64,000 nucleotides of DNA from Trichobilharzia szidati (GCA_944472155.2 OX235271.1:22637710-22701709), one strand, 5' to 3'; counted from the stretch's first letter, positions 32,691 to 43,870 are shown. Program-made: numbers and translations. The notes: a model not told the origin generated them from the sequence alone.

Positions 32691-34067
32691 TTGTGAGTCT
32701 TATTAAAGACGTCGACACTCAGTCAGTCACTCATGCACCGGAATGAAGATACCCCACCCCCCAGGAATAGTACTAAGTTGGTATTCGAGATTTCAATGTT
32801 AGCAACCACCGAAATATGACAACTTTAATATTCATATTCGCATATTCATGTACTACTATTTATAGTATAGAATCAACAGTTCTTTGTATTTTTATAGTTA
32901 TTCTAAACTATAGTGACCCAAAACGAAACTACTTAATTGAACAGACTAATGACCTTGGGCAACCAATGAGATTAGCCTCTAGCATATATGCGGAATTATT
33001 TATTCTGTTCACGAATTACATCAGCGAATTTCATCCAAATCTAGCATTTAAGTACTGCTTAGACAACAAACTCACTGGAAGAGAGGAGATGTTTGGATGT
33101 GGAGGTGTGATGCATTTGCGAAGATACACCGGCTCCATTGATGAATTTGTGTACCGGTGCGAGGACTACCGAAGCAGAGAAATTAGTTCGAGAAGATATG
33201 CGCTCTATTTTTAGTCTATGGATGCTGTAGCTACTTTCTTCGATAAATCGAAGTTACTGTTAACGAAAATTATGATGATGTGTCACACTGGGTCCTGAAA
33301 AAATCAGTTACCGTGACGGTATTCGAAACGGAGAATTCACAAGTGTATCCAGTACAGTAGCTTCTCTGTACTGTAGATATAGAACTTCATGTAAAATGAA
33401 CAATATGACCCAGATACTCAGTGGTATCTGTGTTCTTTTTTCATGTGGACGAAACAGTGCTTATAAAAAGGAAATACAGTCGCCATAGATTGAGTGCCAA
33501 TCAACAGTGCGTTCTGAGATTAGATGACACCAACCTGAGCATAGCATATATCCAGACGATCCTTGATCGTAGTGCCAATGTTTTATTATCTATCATCCAA
33601 CATTTAGTCTCACGATTTCATTAATCCTTTCGATGTGACACACAAATTCCATCGAAAGTTTCTGGAGTGATCTCAATTAGAGGATCCGAGTTGTCTGAAC
33701 GGATCGAGAAACACGATGGCTTACAGTTATCTCGACGAATTTATGTACGGAAATCGGTCTCACCTAATTAATGAGGACTCCAATGAGAAATTTGGAGATT
33801 TTTTTGCAACAGAAACAAGAACGTTACCCTGTATAATTATTTTTCAACATTACATTACTTTTACATAAACAGCTTTTTTTCAAATTACGCGTTTTTACCT
33901 CGGACGCATCTGATTGGGCGATAGAGATTTGTCAAGCTCTTCATTAGGTAGTTTCGTTTTGGTTTACTATAATAGTTTAGAGTAACCCTTTTTCTTGATA
34001 ATAATTTCGTTTCTTTATTTTGCAATTTTTTTTCTTTTCTTTTAACTCTTAGATTCTTCTTCTATAG
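32691..34067. other. Intronic region with an unassigned 132-codon frame
   Basis: The plus frame 32816-33214 has a hydrophobic start and a charged second half (ELFILFTNYISEFHPNLAFK, MHLRRYTGSIDEFVYRCEDY). It is flanked by 450 bp of less AT-rich, repeat-free sequence with many stops. I do not recognise the protein. It may be an old transposon relic. No splice sites place it in the host gene: the phases on either side already match without it. Confidence 0.3.
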
Positions 34068-34130
34068 TTCATGTACAGTCGATGAATTTAGATTCAAATA
34101 CATTAGCTATATTGAATCAATTCAACATTG
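34068..34130 (+). CDS. Internal mini-exon E4, 63 nt (phase 1 to 1)
   Basis: A long pyrimidine tract and TTCTTCTTCTATAG end at 34067; donor GTTAGT begins at 34131. Reads (V)HVQSMNLDSNTLAILNQF and NI plus one G; the incoming G makes Val. Length is a multiple of three and both junctions are phase 1, so it could be skipped without a frame change. No domain. Other frames across these sites contain stops. Confidence 0.6.
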
Positions 34131-34291
34131 GTTAGTCATAGTTTTACTTTGTTAATAATTTAGTAATTTTTACTTAAATCTTTCTTTTTTTTCAAAACAA
34201 CCACTGGTTTTACATCTGTTGCTTTTACTTTTTTTTATTTCAATACCGCGTTGTTGTTATTATCTGGTTGTCTTTGTTGCTGCTTTGTCAG

Positions 34292-34330
34292 GCATCTTAT
34301 CATCTGATTTACCTGTAGAGTTAGTTAACG
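34292..34330 (+). CDS. Internal mini-exon E5, 39 nt (phase 1 to 1)
   Basis: Pyrimidine tract TTTGTTGCTGCTTTGTCAG ends at 34291; donor GTAGAT begins at 34331. Reads (G)ILSSDLPVELVN plus one G. Separated from E4 by a 161-bp intron, by far the shortest here. Symmetric and short like E4, so cassette splicing is possible. Support is splice sites, phase and the lack of stops; the short length makes chance possible. Confidence 0.5.
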
Positions 34331-34594
34331 GTAGATCTCAAGTGGTTCACTTCAATTCAATTCATTTATAACAAAATGTATGCGTCTGTGTATGCGCACA
34401 CGTGCATGCGTGCGTGCGTGTCTGTGTCTTTCTTTGTTAAACTGCTGATGAGATTGTATGTCCAATAAAGTGTGATTTCTGTTTTTCTACTAATTGTTTG
34501 TTTATCTGATATCAAATGGGCGTTTTCATCAATATATATACATATATATTTATATAATAACCTGAAAATTAGTCATACACATAAAGTAGTTTGG
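34331..34594. other. Intronic sequence with a TG-rich patch
   Basis: A TG/CG-rich patch at about 34383-34432 and short TA stretches near 34534-34560. No gene seen. Confidence 0.5.
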
Positions 34595-34805
34595 TGGATG
34601 GTGACTGATAAGCAGTGGAATCAATCCACCATGATGCACATTTCACCCTGTTTGAAACTCATTATCTGGATTTATCTGCATTCCCCAGTCAGTGAATGAT
34701 AGTGTTTCCTCCCACCCCCCTCCTTCAACTGGGGCTCGAACCCAGTAATCATAGTTTCAAAGGCCAAAGCGTTATTCACTAGACTACTTAGGCCAACGAC
34801 GGTCA
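34595..34805 (-). mobile_element. Sm-alpha-like hammerhead retroposon
   Basis: The minus strand has the head with box B GGTTCGAGCCC (rc of 34732-34742) and a worn hammerhead-like module: ATCCAG, ATAATGA, GTTTCAAACAGGGT, GAAA, TGTGCATC. Stem II no longer pairs well. Confidence 0.6.
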
Positions 34806-34949
34806 CCTGTTGTGCAGTGGGTATCGGTTATTATTTAATTCAATTTGAACTTTCCCGATGAGTTATATACATTTTCGAGATACATTTAAGGAACTTGTGC
34901 AGATTCAAGATCGCTTATATTACATGTATATGTATGAATATGACTTATT

Positions 34950-36135
34950 ATTGTCCAATCAGCCTTCGACAGCGTAGACCGAGAAGTAATTTTGAAACTA
35001 CTTCAACACCACGGCATACCTCAAGTCTTTGTCAACCTCATTCAACATCTATATGACAATGCCACGTGTCAGGTGAACTGATATACAATAAGAAAAACTT
35101 AGTAAAGCACTGGAAGTGAATACAGGAGTAAGACAAGCCGAGTTATTATCGTCCACAATGATATTCTTAATTGTGGTGGACTGGATTATGCGGCATAGTG
35201 TGTGTGGGGGGAACGAAAAAACAGGAATACTCTGGACCACCGATAAAAAGACTCTAGAAGATCTGGATTTCACGTGTGAATGATTTATTTCTAATGTTAC
35301 ACAAGATCGATGACTTACAAGTGAAAAGCAACAAACTAGCTGAAGAGACAGTCACAGAAGACAGGACTCCACATATAAATGCAGCAGACGGAGGCGATGA
35401 AGATAGCCAACCAGCCGCGACAACAACAATAACCAGCACCAATCACCATCGACGAAAAAGATTTGACAGAGGTTGCCTCCTTCACTTATCCGGCTAAGAA
35501 TCATCGTTTCGACTACAAGCACACAGAACGGATGAAGATGTCAAAGCTAGCCAGCCAGAATCTGTAAAGGCAAGACAAGATACGACTTCATCAACCTGAA
35601 AGCGGTTTGGAAATCTTCTGCTCTCAGCATAAAGGAAAGTATTCGGATATTCAACGCCAATGTGAAGTCGATTCTTCTATATTGATTATTAACTTGGCGT
35701 GTCACGAAAAAGATTTGCAACAGCCTGTTGTAGAGGTTTATCAACAGCTGTCTCCTTCTTTGGCTGCATATTGAAGATCAAATTGCTGGCTGTCCCGAAA
35801 GAATTAGCAACAAGAAACTCTGCAGTGGAACAAACCAACAGAGAGCCGATCAATCAACAAATATGTATGAGAGAATAGAGACGGTTTGATCGGGCATACG
35901 TTGAGGAGGCCGCCGAATGATATCTCACTCCAGGCCAATGCTCTAGTGGAATCCGGATGGGAAGAAACGAGTGGATCATCTTAGGGTTACATGGAGATCG
36001 TGTGTCGAGGAGTAGAATAGATTATCAGCAGTCGTGAACCTAGCTAAAGGGGACGGCAGAAAATAGAAGAAAAAGGAGATGTGTTATTGAAGCTCTATGT
36101 TCCACTTGGAAGCCAGGAGAATAATAATAATAAAA
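34950..36135 (+). mobile_element. SR2-like LINE, RT core to 3' end, decayed
   Basis: Starts within RT region A: AFDSVDREVILKLLQHHGIP, then FVNLIQHLYDNATCQV. Region B and the SPTMIFLIVVDWIM part follow with frame breaks. At FADD the sequence is TTCACGTGTGAATGATTTA, the +4 frameshift seen in several copies. It ends near 36130 with (AAT)n. Many stops. Confidence 0.8.
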
Positions 36136-36340
36136 TAATACCGTCCAGTCAACATTTTGTCAAAATAGGTGGTTAATTTACTTCACTTTAGTAACCTTAT
36201 AGGTCAGCTTGATAGATTCTGTTTAATTGTTGTTAAGATCATCATTTGTACAGCGTGAATTAAACAGCCATCCTGAGTATATAAGTTGTAACGTGACCTA
36301 GAACCAATGACTTTGAATACTATAAGTGGGTAAAATGTCG

Positions 36341-36540
36341 AACATATATATATATATATATATCCTCCTCATAAGACCTCTTCCGTGTCACTGCCGGACT
36401 AACACCCAACTTGTCGTTTCTCAGCCGGGTTCCAGTCTAGGACATGGTGCCTGATGTATCACTGAGCGGTCTCCTAAGTGTGTGTCCGATGCATCTCAAT
36501 TTTTTTTCATCGGCACATTTGTTAGGCTATGGGTTCTTAA
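36341..36540 (-). mobile_element. SR2-like LINE C-terminal relic beside (TA)n
   Basis: A (TA)n tract at 36342-36362, then on the minus strand a worn version of the ORF2 C-terminus (TTTCTCAGCCGGGTTCCAGT on the plus strand corresponds to the WNPxGKR part). No open frame. Confidence 0.55.
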
Positions 36541-36616
36541 TTCATATGAACTGTGATCAGGATTTGACAGAATAGTTTCTAAATAATTGGGAGCCGAGTG
36601 AGAAGTAGATATTTGG

Positions 36617-37855
36617 AAAAATTATATTTGTAAAATCTCAGAGAAATTGGAATGAGTAATTCCAACGTTTCCTGAGTTCAGCAAAACTAGTCTGAACTTC
36701 GTCAAGGAAATTAATCGAAATTATAGTATAACTAAGTTATGTATCATAAAAAGAGACATGTCTTATCAATTAAACTTTGTTCAATCATGTGAGTCATGAA
36801 AAAGACATCAAAATATTGTAAATAAACAAATTTACATGAATTGTGATCAAAATTTGACCTCAGACGTCAGAAATATTGGTGAACTTTTGTTAAATGCTGT
36901 AAACAGTGTGTACTTTTGCGTCAGACTACATCCGACTAAAGTTCTTGGTCGTAGATAAGTGAATATGAAAGAAAACATATATTTTAATTTTGATTATAGC
37001 TTGATTCCACACCGTATTTTTGGTACAGGTATGGAATTTTCAGCATGTGATATCAGTAGCCCAAATTTTGCGGGCCGACCATTGATATCAGGTGTGCGTC
37101 GGCAGGGAATCGTACCCCGGACCATGTGCATAGTCGGTGAGAGTCCTAAACGCTGTGCCACCGACGCTTCTTCGTAAGAAGATCAAGTTGTATTGATTGA
37201 TTAGTGATACATACCCATTTTTACTTTTTAATCAGGACTTTCAGTGCATCAGCTAACATCACACCTTTACGTCTACTCAAACTCTTGGCATTCACCCATA
37301 TATACGTAGGGCTTCTGCAGTCAGTCTTTCTTCATATGAACCAAAACCTTTCTGTAGAACCTTAGTCTTATCAAAGTCGATTTTGTGTCCCGTTTCTACC
37401 GAATGCAGTGCAATCGGTAAGTTGTTTTCTAGCTTTTTCAAGTCTTCAGAGGTCTTTGGAACCACCGTTAGACATTGTTTATACCCCTGTCTGGAGGTTT
37501 CTTCTACATATACGGCGTTACAATCTCCACAATTAATCTGCTACACACAATTCTATTGGTTGTCTTCTTCTATTTTATTATCCTTAACCTTCACCATTAT
37601 TGAGAGTAAAGTGTCGGTTGCACGCAAATACACTCTTAAGTCGTGATTGTTAAGGATTTGCCTTATCTCATCTGAAATTTCTTTGAGTCAAGGAATCACC
37701 AAGACAAGAGTAATCCTTTTTTTAGGATATATACCTTTGTTATACTATAATTTCCATTAATTTCCTTGGAGGAGTTCAGACCAGTTTTGCTGAGCTCAAG
37801 AAACGTTGGAATTACTCATTCCAATTTCTCTGAGATTTTACAAATGTAATTTTTT
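36617..37855 (-). mobile_element. Penelope-like element with 116-nt inverted termini
   Basis: Arms 36617-36732 and 37739-37855 are inverted copies with few differences. Between them the minus strand codes, in one frame over 37250-37560, QINCGDCNAVYVEETSRQGY, then PKTSEDLKKLENN, HSVETGHKIDFDKTKVLQ and SYEERLTAEALRIY. This is the GIY-YIG-type domain of a Penelope-like family distinct from the two others here. The usual Gly of YVGETSR is Glu. RT is missing. A short retroposon sits inside at 36990-37170. Confidence 0.72.
36990..37170 (-). mobile_element. Short retroposon, tRNA-like head with body type 4
   Basis: Nested in the Penelope-like element. The minus strand starts GCGTCGGTGGCACAGCGTTT, box B GGGTACGATTCCC is slightly altered, and the body is GGGCTACTGATATCACATGC with the end AAGCTATAATCAAA. 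Confidence 0.7.
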
Positions 37856-38224
37856 ACATACGTATTTAGTTGGTTGGTTGGTTGGTTTTCAGAGTGCCTT
37901 TTAGCTAATCTTTTCTGGGGAGTAAAACTCCTGAGTTTTATTGATATATAAGTTTATTGTCTTCGTGATTCAAGTTCTTGCTTCAACTTCAATCATTTTT
38001 TATTATAATTATCATTATTATTGTTATATTAAAAGAGTAAGTTGAATGAAGTTAGTTTTTTGAAATTTTTAAGTACTAACTTACTTATGAGACAGTCATT
38101 TGTTATAGTTTCTTTTGTCTGCTTTTGTATCTTCTTTTTAAAAAAGAACTGTTTAATATCGATCTTAACAAAATGTGAGTGACAGATTGAAGTGATGATT
38201 GTTACTGCTACTGAATTTAATAAT
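37856..38224. other. Intronic sequence, no gene seen
   Basis: Includes a (TTGG)n patch near 37870-37887 and AT-rich sequence; nothing else recognised. Confidence 0.5.
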
Positions 38225-39070
38225 TTTGAATTAGTTGTGTCCTCTGAGAAGCTGGTTGATTCGATTGCGAAGCTTTCGTTACTTTACCCTTCTAGACAAC
38301 ATATTCAGTGGACAGGTTTTAGTAGGAAATTGACTTATTTGAATTCTTCATGAATGGTGGTATAATTGTATCTCTTGACAATCACTGTCGTAACTGGTTG
38401 TTAATTTACATCTCTGTTAATCATATTTTTATTGACTCGGAATTCGAAATTTCTTGTCGCGTGATTTACTTTTTATTAGCTGGTAAATTTTGTCTATAAT
38501 AATGTGTTTGTTAAAAGCTGACTGATTCATTTGAGTACTATCACCAGGTTTCTAGAAATTCCCTGGTGGCACTATTTTTGGTGTTTCCTCTATTTAAAAT
38601 TCCAACATTATCGCAATCACATTGGTGTCCACAGTTATCCACATGCATTGATATGAAACAGGAATATATATATATATATATCATGTCCTTTTACAGCCCA
38701 TTTGTGTTCTTGGATTCAAATTCGAAGGGTACGCCCACTTTGCAGTTCATGCATGCAATTTACTTTGTAAATGGTATTAATTTTAGCTTCTTCTTTTTCT
38801 GTTGGATCTCCTGGTCTGCACAATATCAGGTGAATTTTCTTATGGCCTATAATGAGGGCTTTTTGTTGGTGTTCTGACTCGAAACGAAACACATTTTGAT
38901 GAAATTGTGAGGATATGCATTCTTTTTGCATTCCTTACAACACCGGAGCCTAACAGCGTGTTTGGCTTCTTTTAAACAATGTCTGCACACAGTTGCTTTT
39001 GTGGGTAATTGGGTTATATTACAACTATAATTGAGTATTGAATTTAATAATGACTTTGTGAACCAGAAAT
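38225..39070 (-). mobile_element. Penelope-like element, terminal repeat plus GIY-YIG relic
   Basis: 38225-38345 is the terminal segment (GTGTCCTCTGAGAAGCTGGT, GCGAAGCTTTCGTTAC). The minus strand of 38560-39060 then codes in pieces INTIYKVNC and LQSGRTLRI (the GIY-YIG region, equivalent to YKINCxDCEKHYIGQSGRPL, with several residues lost), a (TA)n tract at 38663-38682, and RT C-terminal pieces (CRHCLKEAKHAVRL). An inverted copy of the terminal segment is at about 41562-41655, so the element may have been split by later insertions. Confidence 0.65.
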
Positions 39071-39099
39071 ATGCATATATTAACATTATAAGTCTGAAA

Positions 39100-39345
39100 C
39101 TACAACAAATATGTAGGAGAAAATGGTGATTGATGGGGCATACACTAGGGTGGCCGTCTGATGATATCATGCATTTAGGCCATCGCTCCAGTGGAATCCA
39201 AATGGAAAGCGATGAGTAGGTCGTCCTAGGGTGACATGGTAGAGATCGTGTGAGGCGAGGGAGAGATGAGAGATTATGAGCAATCGTAAACCAAGCTGAA
39301 GAGGACAGCAGAAAATAGAATAAAGTGGAGATGTTTTTGATTGGA
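39100..39345 (+). mobile_element. SR2-like LINE C-terminal relic
   Basis: Matches the stretch around RRKWRWIGHxLRRP (GTAGGAGAAAATGGTGATTG) to near the end. It is interrupted at about 39335 by a large inverted repeat and resumes at about 39800-39855 with the (AAT) end. Confidence 0.6.
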
Positions 39346-39587
39346 TACTAGTCAGTAACTAGTGTGATGTGTCCAGTCCTATCTTCGGTGCAAACTGAAT
39401 TCTATCAGTCAAGCTTGCAATGTGGCCGCCATGCTCTACACATATAGTACCAACAATTCACAGTGCACCGTGATAGCGAGACACCTAACATGGTGGCCAC
39501 ATTGCAAGCTTGACTGATAGAATTCAGTTTGCATCGAAGACAGGACTAAACACATTACACTAGTTACTGACTAGTGTCCAATCAAAA
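39335..39587. repeat. Large inverted repeat, 99-nt arms
   Basis: Arms 39335-39433 and 39489-39587 are about 90% identical in inverse orientation (core TTCTATCAGTCAAGCTTGCA), with a 55-nt spacer. Related single-arm sequence is near 49610-49660 and 49780-49860 and again at 58195-58450. A foldback or MITE-like element inserted in the SR2 relic. Confidence 0.7.
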
Positions 39588-39609
39588 TATCCAATGCAGT
39601 CCTACAGGA

Positions 39610-39795
39610 GGTCAATCGCGGACCTGAATAGCTCAGTGGTAACGTCTCTGACTGCAGGCGGCACTGGGTGACGCGGGTTCGCATCTCAGAAGGAACATCA
39701 GTTCCTTCGAGTTTGCAGATACACCTTGCTGACTGGTGAGTGCGAACTAGCACGAAACCTAGGTCCAAGGCTTCCTGCCGATTGCCTCCAACCAT
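39610..39795 (+). mobile_element. tRNA-headed retroposon (type 5)
   Basis: Box A-like TAGCTCAGTGGTAACG and box B GGGTTCGCATCTC, then AGAAGGAACATCAGTTCCTT and GTGAGTGCGAACTAGCACGA. Minus-strand copies are at 49390-49600 and 57965-58190. Confidence 0.65.
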
Positions 39796-39855
39796 ATAAA
39801 TAGAGATGTTTTGTTGAAACCCGATGTTCCACACGGAACCCAAGGGAATAATAAT

Positions 39856-40179
39856 TAGTCTAAAACTATCATATGGATGTGGAATATATATATATATATA
39901 TACCAGATGTTGATAAAACACATTTAAATAATGACAAGGAGAATAATTGATAGTAGGACCTAAGAGTAACATTAGTCAGGAATGATGTAAGTGGCTAAAT
40001 TAACTCACAGTCAAAAGGATTGACTATTCATGGGAAAATTAGAACACCATGATTGGAAAGAAAAGGACTGAGTTCGACAGATTTTTGTGGATAGAAACAA
40101 AGTTTAACTAGAAAGGGTATATCAAAGTGCTAGGTTACTTAACTAAAGAGAATATCAAATAAATTCTTATAATATTTTA
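39856..40179. other. Intronic sequence with (TA)n
   Basis: A (TA)n tract at 39886-39902; nothing else recognised. Confidence 0.5.
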
Positions 40180-40310
40180 ATACCGGGTTCGAATCCCGGT
40201 GGGTGCGTACTGTGAAGAGTCCCAAACTAGGACGAAACAGCTGTCCAGTACTCCCAGGTTTTCCAATGGTTCTCTAACTAATGTCAGCTCATGATGAAAA
40301 TCCTGTAAAA
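40180..40310 (+). mobile_element. Family W retroposon, 5' truncated
   Basis: Starts at box B (GGGTTCGAATCCC). Module GTACTG then TGAAGA (first core base lost), GTCC/GGAC, GAAA, CAGCTG, TC, CAGTAC at 40207-40251; normal tail. Confidence 0.7.
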
Positions 40311-40347
40311 TATAATTATTATTTATTTGATCTATTCCACAATGCCC

Positions 40348-40528
40348 AAACTTTATACAGACATTAAATAGCGGAAACACCAAAAATGTCAGGGAATTTC
40401 TAGAAACCTGGTAATAGTACTGAAATGAATCAGCTACAGCTTAACAAACACATTACTATAGACGAAATTTACCAGCTAATAAAAAGTAAATCACGCCACA
40501 AGAAGGTTCGAATTCCAAGTCAATAAAA
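40348..40528 (+). mobile_element. Penelope-like element C-terminal fragment, interrupted
   Basis: Codes in pieces SGNTKNVREFLETW and HITIDEIYQLIKSKS, the stretch after the GIY-YIG domain. The element is interrupted at about 40529 by a minus-strand SR2 copy and resumes at about 41460 to the terminal segment ending near 41660. Confidence 0.65.
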
Positions 40529-41459
40529 ATGATCAATAATTATTATTATTCTCTTGGGTTCCGAGTGGAACATAGCGCTTCAACAACACATCTCCACTTC
40601 ATTCTATTCTTTGCTATCCTCTTCAACTGGGCCCACGATTGCCCTAAATCACTCGTCTCCTCGCCATCACACGGCCTCCTCCATGTTACCCTTGCACCGA
40701 TGACTCACTCGTTGCTTTTCATTTGGATTCCACTTGAGTGATGGCCTGCATTGCGCGCGATGTTATTCGACAGCCTCCTCAACGTAAGCCCGATCAACCC
40801 ATCTCTATTCTCTCATACATATTTGTTGAGCGATCGGATCTTAGTTGGTTTGTTCCACTGCAGAGTTTCTTGTTACTAATTCTCTCTGGCCAGCCATTTC
40901 ATCTTCAATATGGAGCCAGCGAAGACGGAAGCTGTTGATAAAAGTCCGTAACTTGTTGCAAATCCTTTTCGTGACATACTGGCCAAGTTTCTGACCGAAA
41001 TGGAAGCACTGACTGACTTAACATTTGTGTTGAAAGTTCGAATTTTGTTTTTCGCGCTAGAGAGTGCAGAAGATTTCCAAACTGATTTCAGAATGGTCGT
41101 TTGTATTGTATTTCCGTTTGTGGCTTTGAATTCTTCATCCGTTCCGTGTGTCTGTAGTTGAAACTGTGCTTCCCAGACAAGTGAAGGAGGGAACCTTTGT
41201 CAAATCTCTCCCGTTGATGGCAATTGGTACTGGTTGTTGTTGTTGTTGCTGCTGCTGCTGCTGCCGCTGTGGTTCGTTGGTTATCTTCATCGTCTCCGTC
41301 TTCTCTGTGTTCACATGCAGTCCTGTTTTCTCCACCTCTTCAATAAGTTTGTTGGTTTTCTTCTGTAAATCTTCCAGTTTGTGTCACACGCACGAAATCC
41401 CGATCTTCTGGAGTCTTATCGAGGGTCTTGCGTATTCCTGTTTTCTCGTTCCCCACACA
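40529..41459 (-). mobile_element. SR2-like LINE 3' fragment nested in Penelope-like element
   Basis: The minus strand starts just after the RT catalytic region (TTCGTGCGTG joined to a deletion), then TGLHVNTEKTETMKITNEPQ, a long Gln run from CAA/CAG units (41236-41270), VPSFTCLGSTVSTTDTRNG and the C-terminal part, ending at the GGAACCCAAGAGAATAATAA side near 40530. Counterpart in D: 50965-51905. Confidence 0.82.
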
Positions 41460-41660
41460 GCCTCAGATATCAGTAGAGACGTAAATCAACAACCAGTTAC
41501 GACAGTGGTTGCCAAGAGATACAATTACATCATCAGTCATGGAGAGAATTCAAATAAGACATATTCATACTAAAACCTGTCCACTGAATATGTTGTCTAG
41601 AATGGTAAAGCAACGAAAGCTTCACAATTAAAGCAACCAGCTTCTCAGAGGACACAACTT
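41460..41660 (+). mobile_element. Penelope-like element 3' continuation with terminal repeat
   Basis: Continues the fragment at 40348-40528 past the nested LINE. 41573-41655 is the inverted form of the terminal segment seen at 38225: CCACTGAATATGTTG, CAACGAAAGCTTCACAATTA. This includes a hammerhead-like order CTGAATA, GTTG/CAAC, GAAA. Confidence 0.6.
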
Positions 41661-42319
41661 ATTCAATAGGAAATGTTTTTTATAAAATAGCCAAGAAAGG
41701 GAGGGAAGGCGTTGGGTTGCTTTTAATTGTTTGGTGGCAATTGCCTTTAGATTACACACAACCTGGCCAATGTCCAATAGCCAAATATTTAACGTCTGAT
41801 ATGGTTAAAGTACTCATTGAAGCACTTAAATAATACAAATTGATATCAGACCAACTAATTGAGGGTATTCAAATATATTGAGATGAGAGTTTGGAAAATT
41901 TTGTCTTGCTCTATAACACATATATATATACTCACTCGTTGAGGATATCAGGACTGATAGATAACAGGCCAAATGACGACAAATACACAAGTGTATCAGA
42001 GTCCAGTCAAATCCTTGTTATCTATTCCTTTTTTACCCGATCAATCAAGCTATAATAAGACTCTCAGCTTCATTTCCTCATAAGGGAGACTGATGTCGAA
42101 ATGTTTTTCGGATTAAAAAACAACAACTCAAGAGCCAGAAAATTATTTTAAAAAACACTTCACTGAAGTATCTACAAGGTGAACTGATGCTATTCAATGA
42201 TTTTACTTCATTGACTTCACTCAAAGTGAATATGATTAATACTCAAGTGACATTATACAAAATTATGCATTGATTTTCCCTATTATTGAATTAAAATATA
42301 TCATTGATATTCAAGTGTT
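41661..42319. other. Intronic sequence, no gene seen
   Basis: AT-rich, closely matched at 52111-52762 in copy D. A short TA stretch lies at 41918-41931. Confidence 0.6.
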
Positions 42320-42726
42320 GGATTGCAGGGATTTGATTTGATTTGATTGGTTACAGGATTTCATCATGTCGTGACATCGGTTAAGGAACCATTGGAAATC
42401 CAGTACTGGAGTAGTGGATAGCCAGCTGTTTCGTCCTAGTGCTTGGGACTCCTCATCAGTACGCACCCACTACCAGGATTTGAACATAGTAAAGGACCTC
42501 CAGATTACAAGGCGAGCGAGCTTGTAGACCATTCAGTAACCTCTGGGAACCAACCCGATCCAATGGCCAGTCCATGAATTCTAACTTCTGCTAATTCACA
42601 CACGATATAGCATGACTGGCACTAGCCAGTGTTATCGGCGGTGGCGAGTATTTGTCCTCACACCCGAACTGCTGTACCTTTCTGGTCTCAAACTAAGACT
42701 AAATAGCTGTCCAGTACTCCCCGGTG
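42320..42726. mobile_element. Family W retroposon, foldback copy split by a LINE
   Basis: Minus-orientation half to about 42660, then a short plus-orientation part; the 3' end (GTTTTCCTATGGTTCTCTAA) resumes at 43881 after the SR2 insertion. The minus-orientation module has core ATGAGGA, GTCC/GGAC, GAAA (42425-42470 region). Confidence 0.72.
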
Positions 42727-43870
42727 AAAACTACTACGCTACTACGGGGTGCCACCGACAATTATACATCTCATCCAACAGCTGTACGACAATGCTGCAT
42801 GCCAAGTAATCCACAACGGGAAACTTACGGAATCCTTCGAAGTGAGGACAGGAGTAAGACAAGCTGGCTGCCTATTATCGCCAATGATTTTCTTGATTGC
42901 AGTAGACTGGATAATGCGACAAACAGCGAGCAATGAGGAAAGAGGCGTAAAATGGACTCACACAAAACAGCTTGGAGGATCTGGACTTCGCCGATGATAT
43001 ATTATTATTAATACTATTATTGTTATTATCATATATGTCTGATTTCCCACAAACTGGAAGATATGCAAGCGAAAAGCAACAAGTCCGCAGAAGAAGCATC
43101 AAAGATAGGACTTCAGGTGAACATAGAGAAAACAGAGGTGATGAAGATTCCTGGACAACAACAACAACAGACAACGATCAGCATAAATGGAAGGAATCTG
43201 AAAGAAACAACCTCCTTCACCTACCTACCTACCTGGGAAGCATCGTTTCAACTACAGGCGAATGGAACTGACGAGGATATCAAAGCAATAATCAGAAAAG
43301 CAAGACAAGCTTTCACTACTCTCAAGTCTGTGTGGAGGTCAACAGCACTCAGCATCAATAATAAGATCCGGATTTTCAACTCCAATGTGAAGTCAGTGCT
43401 ACTTAACAGACGGATCAGAGACTTTCACTGCGTGTCATAAAGAGCATCTCAAACAAACTACAGACCTTTATTAACAGTTGTCTTCGCTCAATACTCAAGA
43501 TCAGATGGCCAGCTGGCCAGAAAAGATCAGAAACAGAGATCTCTGGCAATGAGCGAACCAACACAGCATGAATCGATTGTGAAACAAATAGGCAGGAAGA
43601 AATGGAGATGGATTGGCTGGTCATACTCTGAGGAAACAATCCATCAAGTGACATCACTAGACAAGCCATCGCTCGAGTGGAACCCGAAAGGGAAGCGACG
43701 AGTTGGTCGTCAGTGCAAGGGTAACATGGAGGAGGTCATGTGAAGAGGAGATGAAAGCGTGTGGGCAGACTTGGAGCCAGGTGAAGACTCTAGCAGAGAA
43801 CCGAACGCACTGGAGACGCAGAGCTGAAGCCCTATGTTCCTCTAGGAATTAAAGGAAACAATAATAATAA
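42727..43870 (+). mobile_element. SR2-like LINE with intact FADD motif, flanked by 10-bp target duplication
   Basis: Target duplication CTCCCCGGTG at 42717-42726 and 43871-43880. Begins in the RT core (IHLIQQLYDNAACQVIHNGK), then GCLLSPMIFLIAVDWIMRQT and, in the next frame, LDFADDILLL; unlike most copies the catalytic FADD codons are unshifted. Then KIGLQVNIEKTEVMKIPGQQ, the Gln/Thr linker and the C-terminal tail; the 3' end is CTCTAGGAATTAAAGGAAAC plus (AAT)n. 5' truncated and with a few frameshifts. Confidence 0.88.

Noticed and set aside
36617..37855. DNA transposon with terminal inverted repeats
   Set aside because: No transposase is visible; the coding stretch is GIY-YIG-like, and inverted terminal pieces also bound other Penelope-like remnants here.
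41236..41270. Polyglutamine protein from (CAA/CAG)n
   Set aside because: The run sits in the ORF2 linker of a LINE relic and varies in length between copies by slippage.
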